DNA of 28,427 nucleotides from Parabacteroides hominis (GCF_014287585.1 NZ_JACOOJ010000048.1:1-28427), one strand, 5' to 3'. Numbered from the stretch's first letter, positions 13,566-21,588 are shown. The notes: generated by a model from the letters alone, not told the origin. Translations and numbers: made by a program.

Positions 13566-16067
13566 TTACTTATTCCTTCGTCTTTCGGCAAGCTGCCGGA
13601 TGGCAGCTTCGATGTCGCCGCCCAGCTGCTCCGCCAGACGGTAAACCTCCACCTTCTCCGTTTCTTCGGTGGTGTACGCCAGATACTCTTCAGCACTAAC
13701 TTCGGTGGCATAGACCGCCGACTGCGTGCCGCCCAGTCCTATCCACACTTCTTTGTAGAGCCTTGATGGATTGTTTGCCATGTTGATGGAGAGTATCTGC
13801 GACTTCTCCTTCTCCGTCAGACCCAACAGGGACTGTATGGCATCAAACTTGTTCATGTACTTCCGCTGGTCGAGGAGTATCTTGCAGTCGGAGTTATTGA
13901 TGATGCTCTCCTTGACCACGGGCGAGGAAATGATGTCGTCCACCTCCTGCGTCACCACGATTGCCTCACCGTAATACTTGCGCACGGTTTTGTACATATA
14001 GCGAAGATACTCAGCCATGTTCGCCGAAGAGAGAGCCTTCCAAGCCTCTTCCACTATCAGTTGTTTGCGCACGCCTTTCAGACGGCGCATCTTGTTGATG
14101 AAGGCTTCCATAATGATGATGGTCACCACCGGGAAAAGCTCGCGGTTTTCCTTTATCGAATCAATCTCAAAGACGATGAACCGCTTGCCGAGCAGGTCGA
14201 TGTTCTCCGTGGAGTTGAGCAGGAAGTCGTAGCGTCCGCCCCGGTAATACTGCCGCATGGTGGTGAGCATATTGTCGATGTTGAAGTCTGACTTCTCCAC
14301 CTTTATCTCACGTTCCGCCAACTCCCTTCGGTAGTCGTCACGCATATACTCGTAGAAGGTGTTGAACGAGGGGACGATGCTCCGGTCAGCCCGGATGCGC
14401 TCAATATAGGCGTTCACCGCACTGCCCAGTTCGCCGCTTTCCGTCTTCGTCACTTTGTCGTCCTCCGACTTCCAGAGCGTCAGCAGCAATGTCTTGATGC
14501 TGTCCTTCTTCTCCACGTCGAACACGTAATCATCGGTGTAGAACGGGTTGAACGAAATCGGTTTCTCCTCCGTGTAGGTGAAGTACACGCCGTCCGCCCC
14601 GTTTGTCTTGCGCCGGATCATCTCGCACAAGCCCTGATAGGAGTTTCCCGTGTCCACCAGCACCACGTGCGTACCCTGCTCGTAGTATTGCCTCACGAGG
14701 TGGTTCATAAAGAAGGATTTGCCGCTGCCCGAAGGACCCAACACGAACTTGTTGCGGTTGGTCGTGACGCCCCGCTTCATCGGCAGGTCGCTGATGTCGA
14801 GGTGCAACGGTTTTCCCGTAAGCCTGTCCACCATCTTGATGCCGAAGGGCGAGAGTGAACTGCGGTAGTTGGTTTCCTCCGTGAAGAGGCACACCGCCTG
14901 CTCGATGAATGTATGGAAACTCTCTTCCGCCGGGAAGTCCGCCGCGTTGCCGGGCATCGCCGCCCAGTAGAGCGTCGGGCAGTCGATGGTGTTGTGGCGC
15001 GGCACGCACTCCATGTTTGCCAGCTGGCTGCCCACATCGTTCTTGATATGTTTCAGTTCCTCCGCATCGTCGCTCCACGCCATGACGTTGAAATGCGCCC
15101 GTACCGAGGTCAGCCCGTAGGAATGGGCTTCGTTCAGGTACTGGTCTATCCACTCGCGGTTGATGCTGTTGCTCCGGCTGTATCGGGAGAGCGACTGCAT
15201 ATTTCTCGCGGACTTCTCGAACTTCTGCAAATTTTCCTCGCTGTTGTCGATAATCACATACTGGTTGTAGATGTGGTTGCAGGAGAGCAGCAGCCCCACG
15301 GGGGAGGCGAAGGAAAGGCGGCAGTCCGAGCGGTCGGTGGAAAGTTTTTCGTACCGGATGTCGGTAGCCACCTTTCCGGGCATATCCTCCGCGTCGGAGA
15401 GTGTATGCAGGCACAGGCGGTTGTCGCCGATGCGCATTTCTCTTGCCGAGAGGTCGATGTCCTGCAAGGTCGTGTCGCCTTCGGGCATGAGCGAGAAATA
15501 ACGCTCTATCAGCCCCGTCTTTTCTTCCGTGCCTACAATCTCATCGGTGGAGAGGCGACGCAGCCTGACAAAGCCGCTGTCGTTCATGATGCGCTCGAAC
15601 TGTTCGGCGGCCTCCATGAACTTCCCGGCGGTCTCCCTGTCCAGCTCCTTCGGGATGATATGCCCACGGCACAGCGTGCTGAAGTTGCTCTGCATCCGGT
15701 TACGCTCCTTCGTCGTCTTGGTCAGGTAGAGGTAGCAGGTGTGTTTCAGGTACGGACGCTCATTGAAGTGACGCTCGAAACTCCGTGAGAGAAAACTCAT
15801 GTCGTCCTTCTCCAGTTCCGGTTTGTAGCGTTCCTTGATGAACCAGTCCTGCTTATGCACGACGGAGAAGTCCGGCAGCACCTTGATAGCCTTGCACCAG
15901 CAGCCGTGTATCGCCTCGTACTCCGCGCCCGTCACGGTGTAAAGCTCCGGCAGCTCCACCTCGAAAGCCACCGTGATGTCGGCGTCTTTGGAAATGATGC
16001 AGCCATGCTCCACCGCCAGCAGCGGGAACTTGTTTTCCAGTGTAGTCATTTTGGATGTATTTCTCAT
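13566..16067 (-). CDS. traG: TraG, VirB4-type conjugation ATPase
   Basis: 833 residues from ATG 16067 (MRNTSKMTTLENK); the open frame extends to 16253 inside traF and that part is a shadow. Walker A is GPSGSGKSF at about 443-451; a Walker B-like strand with acidic residues follows (KQLIVEEAWKAL). The N-terminal ~400 residues are the VirB4/CagE-type domain. It powers assembly of the transfer channel and substrate transport at the inner membrane. The start overlaps the traF stop as ATGA (16067-16064), so translation is coupled. A second ATG at 16049 is a possible alternative. Confidence 0.93.
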   Translation of the reverse strand: MRNTSKMTTLENKFPLLAVEHGCIISKDADITVAFEVELPELYTVTGAEYEAIHGCWCKAIKVLPDFSVVHKQDWFIKERYKPELEKDDMSFLSRSFERHFNERPYLKHTCYLYLTKTTKERNRMQSNFSTLCRGHIIPKELDRETAGKFMEAAEQFERIMNDSGFVRLRRLSTDEIVGTEEKTGLIERYFSLMPEGDTTLQDIDLSAREMRIGDNRLCLHTLSDAEDMPGKVATDIRYEKLSTDRSDCRLSFASPVGLLLSCNHIYNQYVIIDNSEENLQKFEKSARNMQSLSRYSRSNSINREWIDQYLNEAHSYGLTSVRAHFNVMAWSDDAEELKHIKNDVGSQLANMECVPRHNTIDCPTLYWAAMPGNAADFPAEESFHTFIEQAVCLFTEETNYRSSLSPFGIKMVDRLTGKPLHLDISDLPMKRGVTTNRNKFVLGPSGSGKSFFMNHLVRQYYEQGTHVVLVDTGNSYQGLCEMIRRKTNGADGVYFTYTEEKPISFNPFYTDDYVFDVEKKDSIKTLLLTLWKSEDDKVTKTESGELGSAVNAYIERIRADRSIVPSFNTFYEYMRDDYRRELAEREIKVEKSDFNIDNMLTTMRQYYRGGRYDFLLNSTENIDLLGKRFIVFEIDSIKENRELFPVVTIIIMEAFINKMRRLKGVRKQLIVEEAWKALSSANMAEYLRYMYKTVRKYYGEAIVVTQEVDDIISSPVVKESIINNSDCKILLDQRKYMNKFDAIQSLLGLTEKEKSQILSINMANNPSRLYKEVWIGLGGTQSAVYATEVSAEEYLAYTTEETEKVEVYRLAEQLGGDIEAAIRQLAERRRNK

Positions 16068-16396
16068 GTCGTTTCTTCCTTTCGTTGCCGTTTGAATAAT
16101 CGGGTGATCCGCCGCCGGTTGATAAGGTATCGGGGATGGCTCCTTGCCGCTCCCAATTTCATCAGCCCGTGTTCGCCGTACCGGGCGTTCAGCGCGAAGG
16201 TCTGCCATACGAGGACGGAAGACGATGCCGCGCCGAAGCCGATACATATCCACTGGTCGATGCCGACCATGTAGAGGATGACGAACAGGACGAAGAGAGC
16301 CAGCAGACCTCCGCAGAAGATGAAGAGGTACTGAGCCTTTAGACCCTTGAACTCGACCGGACGGCCAATACCCTTGTTTATCGGGTATTCAGCCAT
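16064..16396 (-). CDS. traF: TraF (DUF4133), VirB3-like membrane protein
   Basis: 110 residues: MAEYPINKGIGRPVEFKGLK, then two adjacent membrane segments (YLFIFCGGLLALFVLFVILYM and WICIGFGAASSSVLVWQTFAL) and a basic cytoplasmic tail (RRRITRLFKRQRKEE). This is the DUF4133/TraF family and resembles VirB3 in size, topology and position just before the VirB4-like gene. It begins 10 bases after the traE stop. Confidence 0.9.
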   Translation of the reverse strand: MAEYPINKGIGRPVEFKGLKAQYLFIFCGGLLALFVLFVILYMVGIDQWICIGFGAASSSVLVWQTFALNARYGEHGLMKLGAARSHPRYLINRRRITRLFKRQRKEETT

Positions 16397-16406
16397 ACAT
16401 TGTTTA

Positions 16407-16718
16407 TTAAAGGAAGAATGAGCGCAGGATAGTCGCAGCTACAATTAAAAAAATGCACGCGCCGAACCACGAGGCGGCAGTCTTCGAGGTGTCCGGGTCG
16501 CCGGACGAAAACTTGCCATAGACTTTCACGCCGCCGATAAGACCGACTACCGCGCCGATGGCGTAAATTAATTTCGTGCCGGGGTCAAAATACGAACTCA
16601 CCATAGAGGTGGCTTCGTTGATGCCTGCCAGACCGTTTCCCTGTGCGAAAGCGGAGGCGGTTGCGGCAATCATGAGTGCCGCAGAGATGATGAACTTTTG
16701 TCTGATGTTCTTGTTCAT
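16407..16718 (-). CDS. traE: TraE (DUF4134), VirB2-like small membrane protein
   Basis: 103 residues from ATG 16718 (MNKNIRQKFIISAALMIAATASAFAQ), a cleavable signal peptide; an upstream in-frame ATG at 16745 is less likely. The mature part has two hydrophobic segments (LIYAIGAVVGLIGGVKVYG; SWFGACIFLIVAATILRSFF), the layout of DUF4134/TraE and of VirB2-type pilins. The pilin analogy rests on size and topology, not direct evidence. Confidence 0.88.
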   Translation of the reverse strand: MNKNIRQKFIISAALMIAATASAFAQGNGLAGINEATSMVSSYFDPGTKLIYAIGAVVGLIGGVKVYGKFSSGDPDTSKTAASWFGACIFLIVAATILRSFFL

Positions 16719-16921
16719 AAACTGTTCTTGTTTTGTGCCGTCCAAAGGGTGGATAGTCCTTTTTCGGGCGGTTGATACTTGATTACTTTACTTTGGTTTT
16801 AGTGGTAGCCCGTTTGTTTCCACGGACTTGGGTGTGTCCGTTGCGGATTGGCTGTACCTTGTACTACCGTGCGCATGGTGTGATACCGTCTTACGTTTTC
16901 ATTTCCATTCTTTTTTAGCCG
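16719..16921 (-). other. traD-traE gap with leader motif and 25-codon ORF
   Basis: This 203-base gap is the largest in the tra operon. On the minus strand it holds an ATG at 16876 opening a 25-codon frame (MRTVVQGTANPQRTHPSPWK then five more) whose TAA (16801-16799) lies inside a copy of the repeated leader motif. A small hairpin ACGGAC/GTCCGT spans 16822-16841. It may contain an internal promoter or a leader regulating traE onward; no exact TAnnTTTG box is visible. Confidence 0.4.
16787..16805 (-). promoter_or_regulatory. Repeated leader motif, traE copy
   Basis: The minus strand reads CCACTAAAACCAAAGTAAA, one base shorter than the traN/traI form (AAAACC in place of AAAATCC). Unlike those copies it does not abut an ATG: it lies about 70 bases upstream of the traE start. 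Confidence 0.6.
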
Positions 16922-17659
16922 TTATACATAGTTTCGGAAGTCGAACTCCTCGATGTTGTCGGGAATCACGAACACCTTTTCCTTTTGTTGTGTCACGGTC
17001 ATGTTCACCGCGTCCACGAAAACAGCCATCGCCTTTGCAAGCCTATCGCTCATTGCCTCATCGGTCAGGCGTTCTGTTATTCTTGTGAAAAGTTCTGTCC
17101 CGTCCAGTTCCGTCATGACCTTTCCGGCGTGTCGCATTTCCTCATCGGACGGTGAATCTTTCCGAATGGCGCGTACTGCCATGTCAATATCCTCGAAACT
17201 GCTTCCCGAAGCCTGCTTTTTATCCGGTTCTTCGTCCTCCGACTCATCCTCTCCGTATTCCAGTTCCGAAGGCGGGATGCTCGTGAAGGTTTCATCGAGT
17301 TTTTCCTCCGGGACTTGTGCCGGATGGGACACGGTTTCCATGTTTCCGTCGTCAAAAGTAGCCTCTTCCTCCGACAGCTCAATGCCTTTTTCCGAAATGG
17401 CGGCTTCTTGCGTCGGTATGGCAGCGGTTGTCTGGGTCGGAGCCATTTTGAAACGGCTTTTGCCGATGATGTCCGGTGTGTCTGTGGGCGGTGCTTCCTT
17501 TGCCTCCGGCTTTGCCGCCGTACTGTCCAATGACCTCCACAGACCGGCAATGTGTCGGAAGAAACGGACAAGTTTCGTTTCCATGATACGGTCATAAAAC
17601 AGCAGGATCAGGAACCACACGTTGCAGGCTACCGATACGATTAGAAACACCTTTGTCAT
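16922..17659 (-). CDS. traD: Conjugal transfer protein TraD
   Basis: 245 residues: an N-terminal membrane anchor (MTKVFLIVSVACNVWFLILLFY), a long acidic, Pro- and Ser-rich middle (GEDESEDEEPDKKQ) likely disordered, and a helical C-terminal domain (ITERLTDEAMSDRLAKAMAVF). Position and composition match TraD of CTnDOT-like elements; its role is unknown. The start overlaps the traC stop as ATGA at 17659-17656. It is not related to the F-plasmid coupling protein of the same name. Confidence 0.78.
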   Translation of the reverse strand: MTKVFLIVSVACNVWFLILLFYDRIMETKLVRFFRHIAGLWRSLDSTAAKPEAKEAPPTDTPDIIGKSRFKMAPTQTTAAIPTQEAAISEKGIELSEEEATFDDGNMETVSHPAQVPEEKLDETFTSIPPSELEYGEDESEDEEPDKKQASGSSFEDIDMAVRAIRKDSPSDEEMRHAGKVMTELDGTELFTRITERLTDEAMSDRLAKAMAVFVDAVNMTVTQQKEKVFVIPDNIEEFDFRNYV

Positions 17660-18018
17660 AGTCTTACTTTTTGGGCGTTTTCAATCTGTTCCATGTACTG
17701 CGCCCCGTACTCCCGGAAATGGTCACGGAGGATGTTGTCCACGAACTTGCCGATGCTCAGTTTTTTCCCCATACGGCTGACAACGACGGCAACTTTCTCA
17801 TGGACCTCGCGGCTGATGTATATACATTGCCGTGTGTTGATCTCCGATGCTTCCAAGAAAACAGAGAGTGGCTTACCCCTGCCTTCATCTTTGCGGAAAT
17901 CTCTGCCGGTCTTTTCCTGACCGTATCCGTTTGCACACTTTGCTGCATTGGCAGCGGTTCTTTCACTCTTCCCTGTTTGCAGATACTCAGCCTGACGGTT
18001 CTTCTTTGTTCTTTTCAT
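17656..18018 (-). CDS. traC: TraC (DUF3408-like)
   Basis: 120 residues with a very basic N-terminal half and a C-terminal segment INTRQCIYISREVHEKVAVVVSR...IGKFVDNILRDHF, a pattern shared with the next gene upstream and typical of DUF3408. The strand-helix-helix look is that of a ribbon-helix-helix DNA-binding fold, so a partner of the ParA-like TraA is plausible. It is 24 bases downstream of traB and translationally coupled to traD. Confidence 0.78.
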   Translation of the reverse strand: MKRTKKNRQAEYLQTGKSERTAANAAKCANGYGQEKTGRDFRKDEGRGKPLSVFLEASEINTRQCIYISREVHEKVAVVVSRMGKKLSIGKFVDNILRDHFREYGAQYMEQIENAQKVRL

Positions 18019-18042
18019 ACTTCTTTTTTGTTTATTGGGTGT

Positions 18043-18492
18043 TTATAGGTTATAGGATTCCATGTGCCGTTTGAACGATTCGGATATCTCGTCTTGGAAC
18101 AGCGTGAAATGGTGTGTCAGCACGTTGTCAAGAAAAGCCGCGATAGTCACCTCGTTGCCTCCGATTACATGAAGCATCTTCTGTATGCGGTCGTGGTATT
18201 CCTTGCGGATATATACTTGTTTGCCGAGTCTTGCCGTGACGTTGGACCCGCATATGAATACGGTGTCATAATCCAATTTTTCCGGCTTGCTGTTCCTGCG
18301 CCTGCGTTCCGGCTCCTCTTTGGAATGCGAGGCAGGTGGAGAAACGGCTTCCTGTATCGCTTCTTTCGGAGGTGGGGAAGGAGCGTTTCCGTCCGTGCTT
18401 CTCGCTTCCGGCGGAATGCTTGTATCGTCCAGTCGAAAAGAGTTAATTACGGCTTCGCTGTCGATGTCCTCGATTCTTGTTTTCTTTGCCAT
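18043..18492 (-). CDS. traB: TraB (DUF3408)
   Basis: 149 residues: an acidic, Pro-rich N-terminal region (1-85) and a DUF3408-type C-terminal domain (VFICGSNVTARLGKQVYIRKEYHDRIQKML...VTIAAFLDNVLTHHF). The C-terminal part parallels the TraC domain, so traB and traC are probably diverged paralogues. A ribbon-helix-helix type DNA-binding role next to a ParA-like ATPase is an inference from fold and context. It starts 5 bases after the traA stop. Confidence 0.8.
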   Translation of the reverse strand: MAKKTRIEDIDSEAVINSFRLDDTSIPPEARSTDGNAPSPPPKEAIQEAVSPPASHSKEEPERRRRNSKPEKLDYDTVFICGSNVTARLGKQVYIRKEYHDRIQKMLHVIGGNEVTIAAFLDNVLTHHFTLFQDEISESFKRHMESYNL

Positions 18493-18497
18493 GACAT

Positions 18498-19253
18498 TCA
18501 GTTTTTAATGATGCCGAGAATCTCATCGACGAGTTTGTCGAGGTTGCTGCCGCGTACCAGTATTTTGTCCGCCGGAAACGCCGTGGAGCGGAATACCGCC
18601 TTGCGTTCTGCCGCCGTCTCCTTGCGGAAACGCTTGCTGTCCGGCAGATGTGTTTCCAGAATGGGCAGGGCGAACTCGGCACATACCTTGTCGTATGCCT
18701 TGTAAAGTTCCGTCTTTTCGCGCCCGTCCACCATGTTCCACACGAGGTAAATCCCTTTGATGCCGGACTTGCCCGTGCTTATCATCTGTTCGTTGATAAC
18801 GGTGGCGAACTTGATGGAACTCTCCATCACCACACGGTCGGCGATGATGGGCGTGAAGATGTAGTCCATTTTGGAAATGGTCTGCACCACATCGGCATTG
18901 TTGATGGTTCCCGGCAGGTCGAAGAACACGAAATCAAGGTCGGGCTGCGCTGCCACCAGATTTTCGGCGGTCTTTACCGCATCTTCCGCACGGCTGCATC
19001 TGATGGTGTACGGGTTCTTCTTCAGCCGTTTGAGCTGCTCATACGCCATCACCTTGTAATGCCCGTCCTCCATGACGGCTTTCATGTCGCGCTTGCGCAT
19101 GTCATGGATACTGTACTGCGGAAAATCGCAGTCCACCACGGCTACGTTGTAGCCTTTCACATAGTGCAGGTAGCTTGCTACAAGCACCGTCAGGGTTGTC
19201 TTACCCGCTCCACCTTTCTGCGTGGAGATTGCCACATAAGTTGCTTCTTTCAT
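18498..19253 (-). CDS. traA: TraA, ParA/MinD-type ATPase
   Basis: 251 residues with the deviant Walker A of ParA ATPases (KGGAGKTT, residues 13-20), a switch-like VVDCDFPQYS, and FVFFDLPGTINNAD as Walker B region. First gene of the tra operon, followed closely by two DUF3408 genes that could be its DNA-binding partners. A role in positioning or partitioning the transfer machinery or element is plausible but not shown here. Start ATG 19253 follows an A-rich leader (AATAAATTATCAAACAA). No full promoter consensus is visible upstream. Confidence 0.9.
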   Translation of the reverse strand: MKEATYVAISTQKGGAGKTTLTVLVASYLHYVKGYNVAVVDCDFPQYSIHDMRKRDMKAVMEDGHYKVMAYEQLKRLKKNPYTIRCSRAEDAVKTAENLVAAQPDLDFVFFDLPGTINNADVVQTISKMDYIFTPIIADRVVMESSIKFATVINEQMISTGKSGIKGIYLVWNMVDGREKTELYKAYDKVCAEFALPILETHLPDSKRFRKETAAERKAVFRSTAFPADKILVRGSNLDKLVDEILGIIKN

Positions 19254-19560
19254 TTGTTTGATAATTTATTTGGTTATACATCTGTCCGGTGGCGGTAGCG
19301 TATTGCCATTAGTACGTACGCACGCACTCCCATTCATTTATTTATTCACTCCTTAATCCGGCTGTGCCTGCGGGTATTCATCGGTTTGTCCAACCGTCCA
19401 TGCTTTTATCCGTCCGCACGGACGTGTGCTTGGAAAACTATCTGTATACATACACCTGTTTTCAACCGTTTGGATTGATGCCCGGATTGGTGTCCGAACA
19501 TCTGGTTGAAGGAGTGTATTTTCAGTCCCACATCCGAATCACGCTGCAAATAAACAATGA
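19254..19560. other. Divergent intergenic region, traA side
   Basis: No gene is supported here. It must hold the tra promoter, but I see no exact minus-strand TAnnTTTG box. Visible structure: CGGTT/AACCG (19382-19396), the perfect hairpin CGTCCG-CA-CGGACG (19411-19424), a 7-bp inverted repeat TTCAACC (19461-19467) / GGTTGAA (19504-19510), and a simple run TACGTACGCACGCAC near 19315. These may be regulator sites. Confidence 0.45.
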
Positions 19561-19662
19561 TATTTTTGAATCCGTATCACTTCTCCGGCAAGTGGCAGCA
19601 CGTTGCGCCGGTTGGCACTGATTGTCCGGGTCAAGCCTCTGTCCGATACCGCGTTAAGGGCG

Positions 19663-19670
19663 TAACTTTG
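19663..19670 (+). promoter_or_regulatory. -7 box TAACTTTG, rightward
   Basis: An exact match to TAnnTTTG, followed by CACC, about 260 bases upstream of mobA and 60 bases upstream of a terminator-like hairpin. No clear TTTG at -33. A second match, TATTTTTG, lies at 19561-19568. Either could drive the mob genes or a short RNA. Confidence 0.45.
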
Positions 19671-19676
19671 CACCCG

Positions 19677-19752
19677 AACGGCAGGGTTCGCCGCAGGTGG
19701 CGCAGCCCGGAGTTTGAAAGGCATTCCCCCAATCCGTCCCCGACGGATTTTT
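19677..19752 (+). ncRNA. Possible small RNA or mob leader attenuator
   Basis: The interval between the TAACTTTG box and the terminator-like hairpin would give a transcript of about 75 bases. It has an internal stem near its 5' end (CGAAC 19675-19679 / GTTCG 19686-19690) and no plausible start codon context. It may be an sRNA, or readthrough of the terminator may control mobABC. Entirely inferred from structure. Confidence 0.3.
19731..19752 (+). terminator. Terminator-like hairpin upstream of mobA
   Basis: AATCCGTC-CCC-GACGGATT is a perfect 8-bp stem (19731-19749) whose 3' side runs into TTTTT. It faces right but no protein gene precedes it on the plus strand, so it would act on an untranslated leader. 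Confidence 0.5.
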
Positions 19753-19914
19753 ATGTTCACCTGAACATAGCAAGGTATGTTTTCAGCCGCTCAAAATATT
19801 TTGAGCATCCCGGAAAACGCCTTGCCCTTGCAGGGGGCGGGCTTTCCCTCCGAAGTCGGAAAGCCTTTCAGAACTGCGGTGCTGTAATCCGAAGCGGCGG
19901 CTTATGCCGTCAAT
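19752..19914. other. Candidate oriT region with clustered palindromes
   Basis: Four inverted repeats are packed in 120 bases directly upstream of the relaxosome genes: TATGTTCA-CC-TGAACATA (19752-19769), the 18-base perfect palindrome GCTCAAAATATTTTGAGC (19789-19806), CCCT-TGC-AGGG inside a larger GC-rich repeat near 19825-19838, and GCTTTCC (19841-19847) / GGAAAGC (19858-19864). Location next to mobA/mobB and symmetry are those expected of an origin of transfer with accessory-protein sites. The nick site cannot be assigned by eye. Confidence 0.45.
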
Positions 19915-19932
19915 CCGCTAAATCCAAAGTAA
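19915..19932 (+). promoter_or_regulatory. Repeated leader motif, mobA copy
   Basis: Reads CCGCTAAATCCAAAGTAA one base before the mobA ATG, differing from the traN/traI form by one substitution and one deleted A. Its presence on the opposite strand in a different operon argues against simple local duplication. Confidence 0.6.
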
Positions 19933-19933
19933 T

Positions 19934-20362
19934 ATGAAAGAGAAAAGGAAAAGCAAAGCAGGGAGAAATCCCAAACTTGATCCGGCGGTGTACCGTTACA
20001 CCGTCCGTTTCAACGAGGAGGAACACAATCGTTTCCTCGCCATGTTCGGAAAATCGGGTGTCTATGCACGGTCGGTTTTCCTCAAAGCGCACTTCTTCGG
20101 ACAGCCGTTCAAGGTGCTGAAGGTGGACAAGACGCTGGTGGACTATTACACCAAGCTATCGGATTTTCATGCGCAGTTCCGCGCCGTGGGTACGAATTAC
20201 AACCAAGTCGTGAAGGAACTGAGGCTGCATTTTTCAGAGAAAAAGGCGATGGCGTTGCTCTACAAATTAGAGCAACACACCGTCGAACTCGTGAAACTGA
20301 GCCGCCGGATTGTGGAACTTTCAAGGGAAATGGAGGCGAAATGGTCGCAAAAATCAGTGTAG
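19934..20362 (+). CDS. mobA: MobA, relaxosome accessory protein
   Basis: 142 residues: a basic N-terminus (MKEKRKSKAGRNPKLD), a strand followed by helices (YRYTVRFNEEEHNRFLAMF) typical of ribbon-helix-helix mobilisation proteins, and a helical C-terminal half (NYNQVVKELRLHF). It should bind oriT and help the relaxase, as for the MobA/MobC-type accessory proteins of CTnDOT and related elements. The following relaxase gene starts 22 bases inside this gene, so the two are translationally coupled. Confidence 0.83.
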   Translation: MKEKRKSKAGRNPKLDPAVYRYTVRFNEEEHNRFLAMFGKSGVYARSVFLKAHFFGQPFKVLKVDKTLVDYYTKLSDFHAQFRAVGTNYNQVVKELRLHFSEKKAMALLYKLEQHTVELVKLSRRIVELSREMEAKWSQKSV

Positions 20363-21588
20363 GAAACTCGTTGTACGGCGCGATTGCCTATAACGGGGAG
20401 AAGATTAACGAGGCGCAGGGGCGGTTGCTTACGACCAACCGCATCTACAATGACGGTTCGGGAAAGGTGGACATCAACAAGGCGATGGAGGGTTTTCTCA
20501 CCTTCATGCCGCCACAGATGAAGGTGGAGAAGCCGGTGGTGCATATTTCGCTCAACCCACATCCGGAGGATGTGTTGACCGATGCGGAATTGCAGGATAT
20601 AGCCCGCGAGTATCTGGAAAAACTCGGTTTCGGCAACCAGCCTTATCTTGTTTTCAAGCACGAGGACATCGACCGCCACCACCTGCACATCGTGACGGTG
20701 CGGGTGGACGATAACGGGAAATGTATCAGCGACAAGAACAACTACTATCGTAGCAAACAAATCACCCGTGAGCTGGAGAAGAAATACGGGCTGCACGGCG
20801 CGGAGCGCAGGAACCGCCGGCTTGACACGCCGCTAAGCAAGGTGGACGCATCGGCAGGTGATGTGAAGAAGCAGGTGGCTGGCACTGTGAAGGCTCTGAA
20901 CGGGCAGTACCGTTTTCAGACGATGGGCGAATACCGTGCGCTCCTTTCCTTATATAATATGACGGTGGAGGAAGCGAGAGGCAACGTGCGCGGACGGGAG
21001 TATCACGGGCTGGTTTATTCCGTCACGGACGACAAGGGTAACAAGGTGGGCAACCCGTTCAAGTCCTCGCTTTTCGGGAAGTCCGCAGGTTATGAAGCCG
21101 TACAGAGAAAATTTATCCGTTCCAAATCAGAGATTAAGGACAGGAAGCTCGCCGACATGACGAAACGCACCGTTCTTTCCGTGCTGCAAGGCACTTATGA
21201 CAAGGACAAATTTGTATCCCAACTCAAAGAGAAGGGCATCGACACCGTACTGCGCTACACGGATGAAGGGCGTATCTATGGAGCGACGTTTATCGACCAC
21301 CGCACAGGATGTGTACTGAACGGCTCTCGCATGGGCAAGGAGCTTTCGGCGAATGCCTTGCAGGAACACTTCACCCTGCCATACGCCGGACAACCGCCGA
21401 TACCGTTATCCATCCCTATGGATGCTGCGGACAAGGCATACGGACAGACCGCATACGACCGTGAAGACGTATCGGGCGGAATGGGCTTGCTCACTCCCGA
21501 AGGTCCGGCGGTAGATGCTGAGGAAAAGGCTTTCATCCGGGCGATGAAGCGCAAAAAGAAGAAAAAGCGCAAGGGCTTGGGTTTGTAA
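20341..21588 (+). CDS. mobB: MobB relaxase (MOBP-like)
   Basis: 415 residues. The relaxase histidine triad is visible as H107-x-D109-x4-H114-x-H116 (KHEDIDRHHLHIVTV), and a candidate catalytic Tyr is Y12 or Y17 (NSLYGAIAY). The N-terminal ~240 residues are the relaxase domain; the C-terminus ends in a very basic tail (RAMKRKKKKKRKGLGL). It would nick one strand at oriT and lead it into the recipient. ATG 20341 overlaps mobA. Confidence 0.92.
   Translation: MVAKISVGNSLYGAIAYNGEKINEAQGRLLTTNRIYNDGSGKVDINKAMEGFLTFMPPQMKVEKPVVHISLNPHPEDVLTDAELQDIAREYLEKLGFGNQPYLVFKHEDIDRHHLHIVTVRVDDNGKCISDKNNYYRSKQITRELEKKYGLHGAERRNRRLDTPLSKVDASAGDVKKQVAGTVKALNGQYRFQTMGEYRALLSLYNMTVEEARGNVRGREYHGLVYSVTDDKGNKVGNPFKSSLFGKSAGYEAVQRKFIRSKSEIKDRKLADMTKRTVLSVLQGTYDKDKFVSQLKEKGIDTVLRYTDEGRIYGATFIDHRTGCVLNGSRMGKELSANALQEHFTLPYAGQPPIPLSIPMDAADKAYGQTAYDREDVSGGMGLLTPEGPAVDAEEKAFIRAMKRKKKKKRKGLGL

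Noticed and set aside
18648..19298. Plus-strand ORF (216 codons) opposite traA
   Set aside because: traA on the minus strand has an unmistakable ParA motif; the opposite frame is a by-product.
19254..19933. Homologue of the CTnDOT sRNA RteR
   Set aside because: RteR is known to lie next to the excision genes, which are not in this window, and I cannot recall its sequence well enough to claim a match.
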